DNA of 5,345 nucleotides from Chitinophagaceae bacterium (lineage in GTDB: Bacteria; Bacteroidota; Bacteroidia; Chitinophagales; Chitinophagaceae). The notes beneath the pieces are model-generated. The model did no database searches. It saw only the letters and a program-made list of their open reading frames with translations, and had not been told where the DNA came from. Made by a program: the position numbers and the translations under genes. This document shows positions 1 to 5,345 of the stretch, piece by piece. Within the stretch, counting starts at the first letter, position 1, and the number at the start of each line of letters is the position of its first letter. The stretch lies in the NCBI GenBank assembly GCA_025455665.1, contig JALOMC010000337.1, forward strand, positions 1 through 5,345, written 5' to 3'.

Positions 1-194
1 AGGGGTGCTACATGCGTGGTTACAAACAGGGTATGGTTTACCAGCTGCAAGCTATCGGTATAGCGGGCAATGGTTTTGCCCATCAGTTGCTCCCACACTT
101 CGGCTATTTGCTGGCTTTGCACACCCTGCTTTAGCTTGCTTTTGTTCAAAAAGCTTTTCATGGCATCGCCAAGGCTCATTTCGCTATTGCTCAT
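1..194 (-). CDS. DUF721 / DciA-like protein, N-terminal part (cut by left window edge)
   Basis: The minus strand reads from an ATG at 194 to the window edge without a stop, giving 64 full codons. The protein begins MSNSEMSLGDAMKSFL and continues with a VWEQLMGKTIARYT segment and a hydrophobic LQLVNHTLFVTTHVAPL segment. This is the usual start of Bacteroidota DUF721 proteins: an SLG(D/E)A helix, a conserved Trp-Gly region, then the 'L.V' strands. Members are usually about 95-100 residues, so roughly a third is missing. DciA-family proteins help load the replicative helicase DnaB; that this copy does so is inferred from the family. It lies 55 nt downstream of recF on the same strand, so co-transcription is likely. 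The reading frame stays open upstream and a GTG at 248 would add 18 residues, but the ATG places the conserved SLGDA motif at the usual distance from the N-terminus. Confidence 0.88.
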   Translation of the reverse strand, partial: MSNSEMSLGDAMKSFLNKSKLKQGVQSQQIAEVWEQLMGKTIARYTDSLQLVNHTLFVTTHVAP

Positions 195-249
195 GTGTAG
201 TTTGCTTGCGGTTTTCAATGGTTTGCCGGGGCTGTAAAAGTACTGCACC

Positions 250-1350
250 CTAGCCTTGCAGTTCCAGTATTTCGTAGTCGGCTGCTATGGCGGTCAGTTG
301 TCGCTCCAGCCGGTCGCGGTGGGTATCGGTGATGAATACCTGCCCTGGTTTTTCTACACATACCTCCCGCAGCAGGTTGTGCATGCGCTGGTGGTCCAGT
401 TTTTCAAACACATCGTCCAGCAGCAGCAGGGGGGCAAAGCCTTTGTGCTGTTGCAGCCATTCGTATTCCGTCAGTTTCAACGCAAACAACAGGCTTTTGC
501 GCTGCCCCTGGCTGGCTATTTGTTTAAAAGCTTGGCCATCTAACTGCAGGGCAAGGTCATCGCGGTGGATACCGCTGCTGGTGCGCTGCAGGGCCAGGTC
601 TTTGCCCAGTTGCTGCTGCCAGTGCGCTACCAGCTGGCTGGCGGTGGTACCGTCAGGCACAGCCGCCTGATAGCTTAGCTGTACCTGCTCGTGGGGGCCG
701 GCTATCAGCTTATAGTGGTTGGTAGCCGCCGGCAAAAAAACTTTCAACAGCTGGTGCCGCCTATGGGCCAGCAGGGTTGCCCTTTCGGCCAGTTGCTCGG
801 TCAGCACCTCCAGCAGCGCATCGGCGCGGCGGCCGGCTTCGGCCATTTGCTTTAGCTGGCTATTGCGCTGTTGCAGCAGTTTATTGTGCTCCATCAGCTG
901 CTGCAGGTATTGGGCGTCCAGCTGGCACAGCAGTCCGTCTACCAGGCGGCGGCGGGTTTCGCTGCCGCCTATTATCAGCTCCACATCATCGGGCGCTATC
1001 ATTACGGCCGGCAGGCGGCCTACGTGCAGGCTGTTGCGGCTGTACAGTTCGTCGTTCCAGCTGCACTCTTTTTTCCCGTTTTCCCGCAGTATGCAGGTCA
1101 CGGTGGCTTCGGTAGCGGGGTAGGCAAAGCGGCCGCTGAGCCTGAAGCCGGCAGTGCCGGTGTGCACCAGCGGGCCATCGGCATGGGTAAAATAGCTTTT
1201 GGTGAAGCAGAGGTAGTAAATGGCGTCCAGCAGATTGGTTTTACCGGCGCCATTGGGTCCGCAAATACCGACCACTTTTTTTGCAAAGCCCTGCTGGGTG
1301 CTGAAATGGTTTTTAAACTGAAAAGCCTGTATGTGCTGTAGCCGGAGCAT
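250..1350 (-). CDS. recF: DNA replication and repair protein RecF
   Basis: This 366-residue protein has the normal RecF length and the family's ABC-type ATPase motifs in order. Walker A is GPNGAGKT at about 31-38, just after the N-terminal LQHIQAFQFKNH strand. The signature region SQGQRKS lies at about 280-286. Walker B is LLLLDD at about 308-313, followed by the D-loop FEKLD, and a TDTH motif sits near 341-344. A long charged middle segment corresponds to the coiled-coil arm. RecF binds DNA at single-strand gaps and, with RecO and RecR, helps load RecA; it acts in the cytoplasm. The ATG at 1350 is chosen because MLRLQHIQAF matches RecF starts. The frame is open for 28 more codons up to 1434, but that stretch is Cys/Pro/Arg-rich, unlike RecF, and runs over the pdhA promoter. 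The next gene downstream encodes a DUF721 protein. Confidence 0.96.
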   Translation of the reverse strand: MLRLQHIQAFQFKNHFSTQQGFAKKVVGICGPNGAGKTNLLDAIYYLCFTKSYFTHADGPLVHTGTAGFRLSGRFAYPATEATVTCILRENGKKECSWNDELYSRNSLHVGRLPAVMIAPDDVELIIGGSETRRRLVDGLLCQLDAQYLQQLMEHNKLLQQRNSQLKQMAEAGRRADALLEVLTEQLAERATLLAHRRHQLLKVFLPAATNHYKLIAGPHEQVQLSYQAAVPDGTTASQLVAHWQQQLGKDLALQRTSSGIHRDDLALQLDGQAFKQIASQGQRKSLLFALKLTEYEWLQQHKGFAPLLLLDDVFEKLDHQRMHNLLREVCVEKPGQVFITDTHRDRLERQLTAIAADYEILELQG

Positions 1351-1475
1351 GAGGCCGCAAGGTAGGGGCTGGGCGCCTTTCGTGGCGGCCCGGCAACAGG
1401 GTCGGGCACCGGGGGCAAAACGGGCATTGCACAAGCCTCCGAACTCCTATATTTGCGGCTCATTTTTGAAGAAGT
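1351..1475. other. divergent intergenic region between recF and pdhA
   Basis: These 125 bp separate two genes that point away from each other, so both must be expressed from here or from inside the opposite gene. The half next to recF (about 1360-1420) is strongly GC-rich. It has a weak inverted repeat, GCCCG at 1388-1392 and CGGGC at 1403-1407 with a 10-nt loop. The half next to pdhA is AT-richer and holds a good Bacteroidota promoter. I found no convincing promoter for recF; the nearest candidate, TACCTTGC on the minus strand (1365-1358), breaks the consensus and has no -33 partner. Confidence 0.7.
1427..1455 (+). promoter_or_regulatory. Bacteroidota-type promoter for pdhA
   Basis: TATATTTG at 1448-1455 matches the Bacteroidota -7 consensus TAnnTTTG at all fixed positions. 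A TTG at 1427-1429 sits 18 nt upstream, close to the usual place of the -33 TTTG element. Transcription would begin near 1460, leaving a short leader of about 15 nt before the pdhA ATG at 1476. The leader (ATTTTTGAAGAAGT) has only a weak purine run before the start, not a strong Shine-Dalgarno, which suits this phylum. The call rests on consensus matching alone. Confidence 0.65.
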
Positions 1476-2474
1476 ATGGCCAAAAAATTCACCCGGGAGA
1501 CCTACCTGTATTGGTACGAACTCATGCTGCTTATCCGGCAGTTTGAGCTGAAGGCGGAAGAGATGTATAAAATGGCAGGCAAAATCCGTGGCTTTTTCCA
1601 CGCTTACATTGGGCAGGAAGCCATTGCGGCAGGCTGTATGACGGCTACCCGGCTGGAAGATCCATACGTGACCGGTTACCGCGACCACGGCCTGGCTATT
1701 GCCAAGGGCATCAGCCCCCAAAGCTGTATGGCCGAACTGTACGGCAAGGCTACTGGCTGCGCCAAAGGCAAGGGTGGCAGCATGCACTTTTTTGGTGTTG
1801 AGAACTACTTTTTTGGTGGCCACGGCATAGTGGGCGCCCAAATAGGTACCGGTGCAGGCCTGGCATTTGCCGAGCAGTACAAGGGCACCGATAATGTGTG
1901 CCTTACCTTTTTTGGCGATGGTGCTGCCCGCCAGGGCATGCTGCACGAAGTGTTTAACATGGCCATGACCTGGAAGCTGCCCGTGGTTTTCATTTGCGAA
2001 AACAACAACTACGCCATGGGTACCAGCGTGGAGCGCACCAGCAATGTGCGTGACATTTACACCCTGGCCGATGCCTACGATATGCCCGGCGATGCGGTAG
2101 ATGGCATGCACCCCGAGGCGGTGCACGAGGCAGTAGAGCGGGCTGTGAAACGTGCCCGCGAAGGCGGCGGCCCCACCTTGCTCGAAATGAAGACCTATCG
2201 CTACAAGGGCCACTCTATTTCAGACCCGCAGAAATACCGCACCAAAGAAGAAGTGGAAGAGTACAAGCAGCGGGATCCGCTGGAGCAGATACTGACCACC
2301 ATCCGCACCGAAAACCTGGCCACCGAAGAGGAGCTGGACGTGATTCACCAGCGGGTGGATGCTATTGTGGAAGACAGCGTGAAGTTTGCCGAAGAAAGCC
2401 CCTGGCCCAGCGACGACGAAGTACTGAAAGATGTATACGCCGTAGACGAGCCGCACCTGTTTGTAAACGACTAA
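1476..2474 (+). CDS. pdhA: pyruvate dehydrogenase E1 component, alpha subunit
   Basis: This 332-residue protein is a full-length E1 alpha subunit. With E1 beta it forms the thiamine-diphosphate enzyme that decarboxylates pyruvate and passes the acetyl group to the E2 lipoyl domain. The TPP/Mg motif runs from GDG at 147-149 to NNN at 176-178, within FFGDGAARQG...ICENNNYAMGTS. Upstream are the conserved YIGQEA (44-49), YRDHG (68-72) and GGSMHFF (100-106) segments and GIVGAQ (117-122). The loop YRYKGHSISDPQKYRTKEE (241-259) aligns with the active-site loop phosphorylated in mitochondrial E1 alpha. The spacing and GTS after the motif favour PdhA over branched-chain 2-oxoacid E1 alpha (BkdA), although the two families are close. 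The partner E1 beta gene is not adjacent: a TPR gene follows after 38 nt. The start is supported by the promoter about 20 nt upstream and by the typical MAKKFTRETYLYWYELM opening. Confidence 0.95.
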   Translation: MAKKFTRETYLYWYELMLLIRQFELKAEEMYKMAGKIRGFFHAYIGQEAIAAGCMTATRLEDPYVTGYRDHGLAIAKGISPQSCMAELYGKATGCAKGKGGSMHFFGVENYFFGGHGIVGAQIGTGAGLAFAEQYKGTDNVCLTFFGDGAARQGMLHEVFNMAMTWKLPVVFICENNNYAMGTSVERTSNVRDIYTLADAYDMPGDAVDGMHPEAVHEAVERAVKRAREGGGPTLLEMKTYRYKGHSISDPQKYRTKEEVEEYKQRDPLEQILTTIRTENLATEEELDVIHQRVDAIVEDSVKFAEESPWPSDDEVLKDVYAVDEPHLFVND

Positions 2475-2512
2475 TCCCCTTCAACCATCGATTTTTATAT
2501 CAACCAGCTATC

Positions 2513-3202
2513 ATGTCCGACAAAAAGAATATTCAAGTAGAGGAAGTGGTCGATGATTCGGCCAAAGTAGTAGCCCGTGCCAAAGGCTTCTGGGAGCGTT
2601 TCAGCAAGCCCATCACCTATGTTGGTGCAGCTATCATCTTGGTGTTCGGCGGCTACATCGCCTACAAAAAGTTGTACGTAGAGCCGCAGGAGAGCAAAGC
2701 GGCCGACGCTATCTGGCACGCCCAGCAGTATTTTCAGCAAGATAGTCTGGCGCTGGCCCTCAATGGCGATGGTCAGTTTCCTGGCTTTGAAAAAGTGGCC
2801 AAAACATACGGTGGTACCAAAGCGGGCAACCTGGCCGGCTTTTACGCCGGGGTGTGTGCCCTGCGCCTGGCTGACTATAAAAAGGCGGAAAGCTACCTCA
2901 AGGATTTTAGCACCGATTCAAAAGAAATTCAAGCCATTGCTTATGCCCGCCTGGCCGATACCTATGCCGAATTGGGCAAGAAGGCAGAGGCTGTAGAGCT
3001 GTACGCCAAAGCAGGTCGCCACTATCCGCAGCAGCAGGCGCTGAGTGCCGAAAATCTGTTTCGTGCCGGCTTGCTGGCCGAAATACTGGGGAAAAACGAA
3101 GACGCCATCAAGTACTACAAAGAGATCAAGGAAAAATACAGCCGCACCGACCGTGGCTACCAGATCGACAAGTACCTGGCTCGCCTGGGCGCCGTTGAAT
3201 AA
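2513..3202 (+). CDS. membrane-anchored tetratricopeptide repeat protein
   Basis: This 229-residue protein has a charged N-terminal tail (1-30), one hydrophobic segment at about 34-51 (ITYVGAAIILVFGGYIAY) and a soluble C-terminal part of helical repeats. TPR-like units can be seen at about 101-130 (AGFYAGVCALRLADYKKAESYLKD), 139-172 (AIAYARLADTYAELGKKAEAVELYAKA) and 178-210 (AENLFRAGLLAEILGKNEDAIKYYKE). The layout resembles YfgM-type proteins, which have an N-terminal anchor and a periplasmic TPR domain and assist envelope protein folding. That function is not shown here, and the topology is inferred. There is no signal-peptide cleavage site and no lipobox. It starts 38 nt after pdhA and ends 51 nt before ribH with no clear promoter on either side, so it is probably part of one transcript. 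A TPR gene beside ribH and near recF is an arrangement I recall from Bacteroidota genomes. Confidence 0.88.
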   Translation: MSDKKNIQVEEVVDDSAKVVARAKGFWERFSKPITYVGAAIILVFGGYIAYKKLYVEPQESKAADAIWHAQQYFQQDSLALALNGDGQFPGFEKVAKTYGGTKAGNLAGFYAGVCALRLADYKKAESYLKDFSTDSKEIQAIAYARLADTYAELGKKAEAVELYAKAGRHYPQQQALSAENLFRAGLLAEILGKNEDAIKYYKEIKEKYSRTDRGYQIDKYLARLGAVE

Positions 3203-3253
3203 GATCAGTATAAAACCAACTGCGCCCCGCCCTGTAATAAAAAAATCTGAAGT

Positions 3254-3736
3254 ATGGCAAGCAAAGGAAATGAAGCGCTGCTGGCACAGTGGCCACAGCT
3301 ACAACAGCCGGTACGCATTGGCATTGTAAAAACGGCCTGGAATGCTCACATTACCAACGAACTGGAGGCTGGTGCCCGCCGGGTGCTGCAGCAGGCTGGC
3401 ATAGCCGATGTGCAAACCTGGCTGGTACCGGGTGCAGTAGAAGTGCCATACATGATACGCCAGATAGCCGGCAGCCAACTTTGGGCCGATGCCTACCTCG
3501 CTTTTGCCTGCGTGGTGCGGGGCGATACTCCTCATTTTGACTATGTGTGCCAAAGCATCACGCATGGCATTACGGAGCTGAACCTACAGCTGCCCTCGCC
3601 TGTAGTGTATGGCGTGCTTACAGTAAATACCGAACAACAGGCCGAGGAGCGTATTGGTGGCGTGCATGGCCACAAAGGCGAAGAAGCTGCCCTTACGGCG
3701 CTACAAATGATTGCTGCTACCCGATCGCTGCGCTGA
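3254..3736 (+). CDS. ribH: 6,7-dimethyl-8-ribityllumazine synthase
   Basis: This 160-residue protein is lumazine synthase, the penultimate step of riboflavin synthesis. It joins 5-amino-6-ribitylaminouracil to 3,4-dihydroxy-2-butanone 4-phosphate and usually assembles into pentamers or 60-subunit shells. Family signatures are all present. KTAWN (26-30) carries the aromatic residue that stacks on the substrate ring. VPGAVEVP (58-65) is the conserved PGA-E loop. VVRGDTPHFDYV (87-98) contains the catalytic His94. PVVYGVLTVNTEQQAEER (116-133) ends in the phosphate-contacting Arg133, and HKGEEAA (140-146) follows. The start MASKGNEALL is accepted because it gives normal length and leaves a short gap after the TPR gene. 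No FMN-riboswitch-like structure fits in the 51-nt gap upstream, so it is probably transcribed with its upstream neighbours. Confidence 0.96.
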   Translation: MASKGNEALLAQWPQLQQPVRIGIVKTAWNAHITNELEAGARRVLQQAGIADVQTWLVPGAVEVPYMIRQIAGSQLWADAYLAFACVVRGDTPHFDYVCQSITHGITELNLQLPSPVVYGVLTVNTEQQAEERIGGVHGHKGEEAALTALQMIAATRSLR

Positions 3737-3785
3737 TCAAAGATTTATTTTTATCCAGCACGCTTGCAACACAATCACTACTGGT

Positions 3786-4508
3786 ATGAAAGTCCAAATA
3801 TTCGTTCCCTGCTTTATCGATCAGTTGTACCCCAACGTAGCTTTTGCCATGGTAAAAGTGCTACGGCAGCTGGGATGTGATGTACTGTACAATGGCAACC
3901 AAACCTGCTGTGGCCAGCCTGCCTTCAATGCCGGCTTTCACGACGATGCCCGGGATGTATGCCGCAAATTCATGAATGATTTTGCGCCCGATATACCGGT
4001 GGTGGCTCCCAGTGCCAGCTGTGTGGGTTTTGTAAAAAATTACTACAAAGAATTGTTTGGTACAGGCACACCCGACGCGGCCAGCGCCACAGCGTTGGGG
4101 CTTCGCACATTCGAGTTTGCTGATTTTTTGGTAAACCAGCTGCAGCAAACGCGGCTGGGTGCTGTGCTGCACGGAAAGGCTACCTATCACGATAGCTGTG
4201 CCGCCCTGCGAGAATGCAAGGTGAAGGCCGAACCAAGGACCTTGCTACAACAAGTAGAAGGGCTGGAATTGGTAGAAATGAACGATGTGGAAACCTGCTG
4301 CGGGTTCGGCGGTACGTTTGCTGTCAAGTTTGAGGCTATCAGCGGGGCCATGGCCGATCAAAAGCTGGGGCATGCCATGGCCACGGGTGCTCAATACATT
4401 GTAAGTACCGATATGAGCTGCCTGATGCACCTGGATGGTGCGGCCAAAAAGAAAGGGCTGCCACTAAAGTGTGTGCACCTGGCCGAGGTATTGGCCGGCA
4501 TGGCATAA
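3786..4508 (+). CDS. lutA: (Fe-S)-binding cysteine-rich protein, LutA/YkgE family
   Basis: This 240-residue protein carries two copies of the cysteine-rich (CCG) domain found in LutA, GlpC and heterodisulfide reductase HdrB-type proteins. Domain 1 has PCFIDQLYP (Cys9), NQTCCGQP (Cys41, Cys42) and PSASCVGFV (Cys79). Domain 2 has YHDSCAALRE (Cys138), ETCCGFGG (Cys171, Cys172) and STDMSCLMHL (Cys212). The length and the PS.SC motif match LutA, one of three proteins (LutABC) that oxidise L-lactate to pyruvate. The lutA symbol is by family; the substrate is inferred. The ATG at 3786 is chosen because MKVQIFVPCFIDQ is the usual family start; an open extension back to 3711 overlaps ribH and resembles no family member. 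It follows ribH after 49 nt and may be co-transcribed. LutB and LutC are not in the window. Confidence 0.9.
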   Translation: MKVQIFVPCFIDQLYPNVAFAMVKVLRQLGCDVLYNGNQTCCGQPAFNAGFHDDARDVCRKFMNDFAPDIPVVAPSASCVGFVKNYYKELFGTGTPDAASATALGLRTFEFADFLVNQLQQTRLGAVLHGKATYHDSCAALRECKVKAEPRTLLQQVEGLELVEMNDVETCCGFGGTFAVKFEAISGAMADQKLGHAMATGAQYIVSTDMSCLMHLDGAAKKKGLPLKCVHLAEVLAGMA

Positions 4509-4653
4509 GTCATAAAAAAGAAAAGCACGAAGCGGCTTTCGCTACTTCGCACTTTTCCAAAACACACACTGCATCACCTGCTCCTCATGGTCATGCTGCT
4601 GGCAATGTTGTCAAGCGCATACTGTCCGGGGTTTTGCAGATCAGCGTTGTACT
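4509..4653. other. convergent intergenic region between lutA and the FAS1 gene
   Basis: These 145 bp lie between two genes whose 3' ends face each other. The left part holds the terminator hairpin. The rest (about 4558-4653) shows no clear motif. A 24-codon plus-strand reading frame (4587-4661) with a hydrophobic start runs into the 3' end of the FAS1 gene, but it lacks supporting context. Confidence 0.6.
4514..4557 (-). terminator. rho-independent terminator (minus-strand reading) for the FAS1 gene
   Basis: Bases 4520-4536 and 4541-4557 form an inverted repeat with a 4-nt loop. Read on the minus strand, the RNA makes a 17-position stem with three G-U wobbles and one A-C mismatch near the top, a GAAA loop (GNRA type), and then six U residues directly after the stem (plus-strand A-run 4514-4519). 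Read on the plus strand the same wobbles become C-A mismatches and only a short CUUUUCC tail follows, so the signal is directional. It lies about 97 nt past the FAS1 stop codon and 11 nt past the lutA stop, in the convergent gap. It may also slow plus-strand transcripts. Confidence 0.8.
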
Positions 4654-5211
4654 TTATTTAGGCAAAACCACGCTATCTATCACGTGTATTACGCCATTGC
4701 TCTGAAATACGTCGGCAATGGTCACCGTGCTCATGCCGCCTTTTTCATCTTGTAGCATTACGGTTTTGCCATCAGTAGTGGCCGTCAGGGTGCCGCCTTG
4801 TACAGTTTTCAAAGTGGCTTTGCCTTTGCCGTCTTTAATCAGTTTCAAAATGCTTTTTGCATCGTACTTGCCAGCCACTACATGGTAGGTCAGTACGGCT
4901 GTCAGGGTGCCTTTGTTTTCAGGCTTCAGCAGGGTGGCTACTGTGCCGGCAGGCAGCTTGTCAAAGGCCGCATTGGTAGGCGCAAACACCGTGAATGGGC
5001 CTGCACTCTGCAGTGTTTCTACCAGGCCAGCGGCCTTTACAGCTGCTACCAGGGTGGTGTGGTCGGCGCTGTTTACGGCATTTGCCACAATGTTTTTAGA
5101 CGGGTACATAGCAGCTCCACCTACCATTTTGGTGGCTTCTTTTTGCGCTACAGCAGCGGTTATTACGGTGGCGCTCAGTGCCAGGGTCAACAGCGATTTC
5201 AATGCTTTCAT
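4654..5211 (-). CDS. secreted fasciclin (FAS1) domain protein
   Basis: This 185-residue protein has a signal peptide and one FAS1 domain. Residues 1-22 (MKALKSLLTLALSATVITAAVA) have a Lys-containing n-region, a hydrophobic core and an AVA site before Gln23. There is no lipobox Cys, so it should be soluble in the periplasm or outside the cell. The FAS1 hallmarks are present: GPFTVFAPTNAAFDKLP (H1 region, about 71-87), LTYHVVAGKY in the middle, and VIHVIDSVVLP (H2 region) at the very end. FAS1 domains mediate adhesion or bind ligands and matrix; the specific role is unknown. The start at 5211 is chosen because it begins the signal peptide; an ATG at 5265 would add 18 polar residues and spoil it. 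The leader just upstream is A-rich (ACAAAAAAATCAAATCA on the minus strand), typical of Bacteroidota starts without a Shine-Dalgarno. A minus-strand terminator follows the gene. Confidence 0.93.
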   Translation of the reverse strand: MKALKSLLTLALSATVITAAVAQKEATKMVGGAAMYPSKNIVANAVNSADHTTLVAAVKAAGLVETLQSAGPFTVFAPTNAAFDKLPAGTVATLLKPENKGTLTAVLTYHVVAGKYDAKSILKLIKDGKGKATLKTVQGGTLTATTDGKTVMLQDEKGGMSTVTIADVFQSNGVIHVIDSVVLPK

Positions 5212-5254
5212 TGATTTGATTTTTTTGTGTTTGGAAATTGGAAAACCTGTGTTT

Positions 5255-5270
5255 GTTAACTGCAATCAAC
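5255..5270. promoter_or_regulatory. imperfect 16-bp dyad upstream of the FAS1 gene (possible operator)
   Basis: GTTAACTGCAATCAAC is a near palindrome centred on TGCA: 12 of 16 positions match the reverse complement, with GTT and AAC at the ends. It lies 44-59 nt before the FAS1 start codon. Dyads of this size are common binding sites for dimeric regulators, but no regulator is in view and chance is possible. Confidence 0.25.
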
Positions 5271-5282
5271 GCCATCATGTAC

Positions 5283-5320
5283 GCTGGCCATTCTTTGTTC
5301 GGATTGAACCCGGCTGGCCA
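5283..5320. repeat. direct repeat GCTGGCCA, two copies 30 bp apart
   Basis: The octamer GCTGGCCA occurs at 5283-5290 and again at 5313-5320, exactly 30 bp apart start to start, about three helical turns. Each contains the palindrome TGGCCA. Both lie upstream of the FAS1 gene. The rest of the right-edge region (5321-5345) shows no gene or clear -7/-33 element. Confidence 0.45.
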
Positions 5321-5345
5321 AAAAAATGTTAAGGCGCAAATAGCC

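Noticed and set aside
5..253. Plus-strand open frame of 82 codons at the left edge
   Set aside because: The opposite strand encodes the DUF721 protein, and the plus-strand product is Cys/Ser-rich with no domain.
871..1341. Plus-strand open frame of 156 codons inside recF
   Set aside because: It is antisense to well-conserved recF sequence, including the Walker A region, and its composition is low-complexity.
1388..1407. GCCCG/CGGGC inverted repeat upstream of recF as a regulatory hairpin
   Set aside because: It has only five base pairs with a 10-nt loop in GC-rich sequence, where such pairs are expected by chance.
1351..1434. 28-codon upstream extension of recF
   Set aside because: The added residues are Cys/Pro/Arg-rich, match no RecF N-terminus and cover the pdhA -33 element; the ATG at 1350 gives the normal RecF start.
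1098..2213. Long minus-strand open frame (371 codons) antisense to pdhA and overlapping recF
   Set aside because: It is fully antisense to a clear pdhA and runs over the recF start in another frame. Its product is low-complexity (His/Ala/Gly-rich) with no recognisable domain. It reflects the codon bias of the real genes.
3203..3253. Possible FMN riboswitch before ribH
   Set aside because: The gap is only 51 nt, too short for an RFN element, and none of its conserved blocks is seen.
3746..3753. TATTTTTA as a -7 promoter element for lutA
   Set aside because: It matches 7 of 8 positions when the two free ones are counted, but no TTG or TTTG lies at the right distance upstream. It is also in an AT-rich gap where such matches arise easily.
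4587..4661. 24-codon plus-strand reading frame with a hydrophobic start in the convergent gap
   Set aside because: It is very short, has no start context or promoter, and overlaps the end of the FAS1 gene; chance is the simpler explanation.
4907..5332. Plus-strand open frame of 141 codons across the FAS1 gene
   Set aside because: It is antisense to a clear signal peptide and FAS1 domain and has no recognisable domain of its own.

Overview
The window is ordinary chromosomal housekeeping sequence. It most likely comes from a Bacteroidota bacterium, probably of Chitinophagaceae type; the phylum is well supported and the family is a guess. The reasons are a recF gene followed by a DUF721 (DciA-like) gene, a recF / TPR-protein / ribH neighbourhood that I recall from Bacteroidota genomes, a perfect Bacteroidota-type -7 promoter element (TAnnTTTG) in front of pdhA, no clear Shine-Dalgarno sequences, and A-rich leaders before starts. 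The DNA is moderately GC-rich, with AT-rich gaps between genes. No phage, transposon, CRISPR, toxin or defence genes were seen.

Layout. Positions 1-1350 hold a leftward pair: recF (250-1350) and, downstream of it, the first 64 codons of a DUF721/DciA-like gene cut by the left edge (1-194). A 125-bp divergent intergenic region (1351-1475) carries the rightward promoter for pdhA. Rightward genes follow with short gaps: pdhA (1476-2474, pyruvate dehydrogenase E1 alpha), a membrane-anchored TPR protein (2513-3202), ribH (3254-3736, lumazine synthase) and a LutA/YkgE-family cysteine-rich protein (3786-4508). A convergent gap (4509-4653) holds a rho-independent terminator that reads best on the minus strand. 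A leftward gene for a secreted single-domain FAS1 (fasciclin) protein follows (4654-5211), then 134 bp of upstream DNA with small repeats to the right edge.

How the genes fit together. RecF and the DUF721 protein belong to DNA replication and repair. The rightward group has a loose metabolic thread. LutA-type proteins take part in oxidising L-lactate to pyruvate, PdhA consumes pyruvate, and RibH makes the riboflavin precursor needed for FAD, a cofactor of the E3 subunit of pyruvate dehydrogenase. This link is inference from adjacency. The FAS1 protein is a separate, exported product.

Nothing here looks like a new multi-gene system. The points most worth a second look are the placement of pdhA without its E1 beta partner, the LutA-type gene with no lutB or lutC beside it, the strand-specific terminator, and the repeat and dyad upstream of the FAS1 gene.
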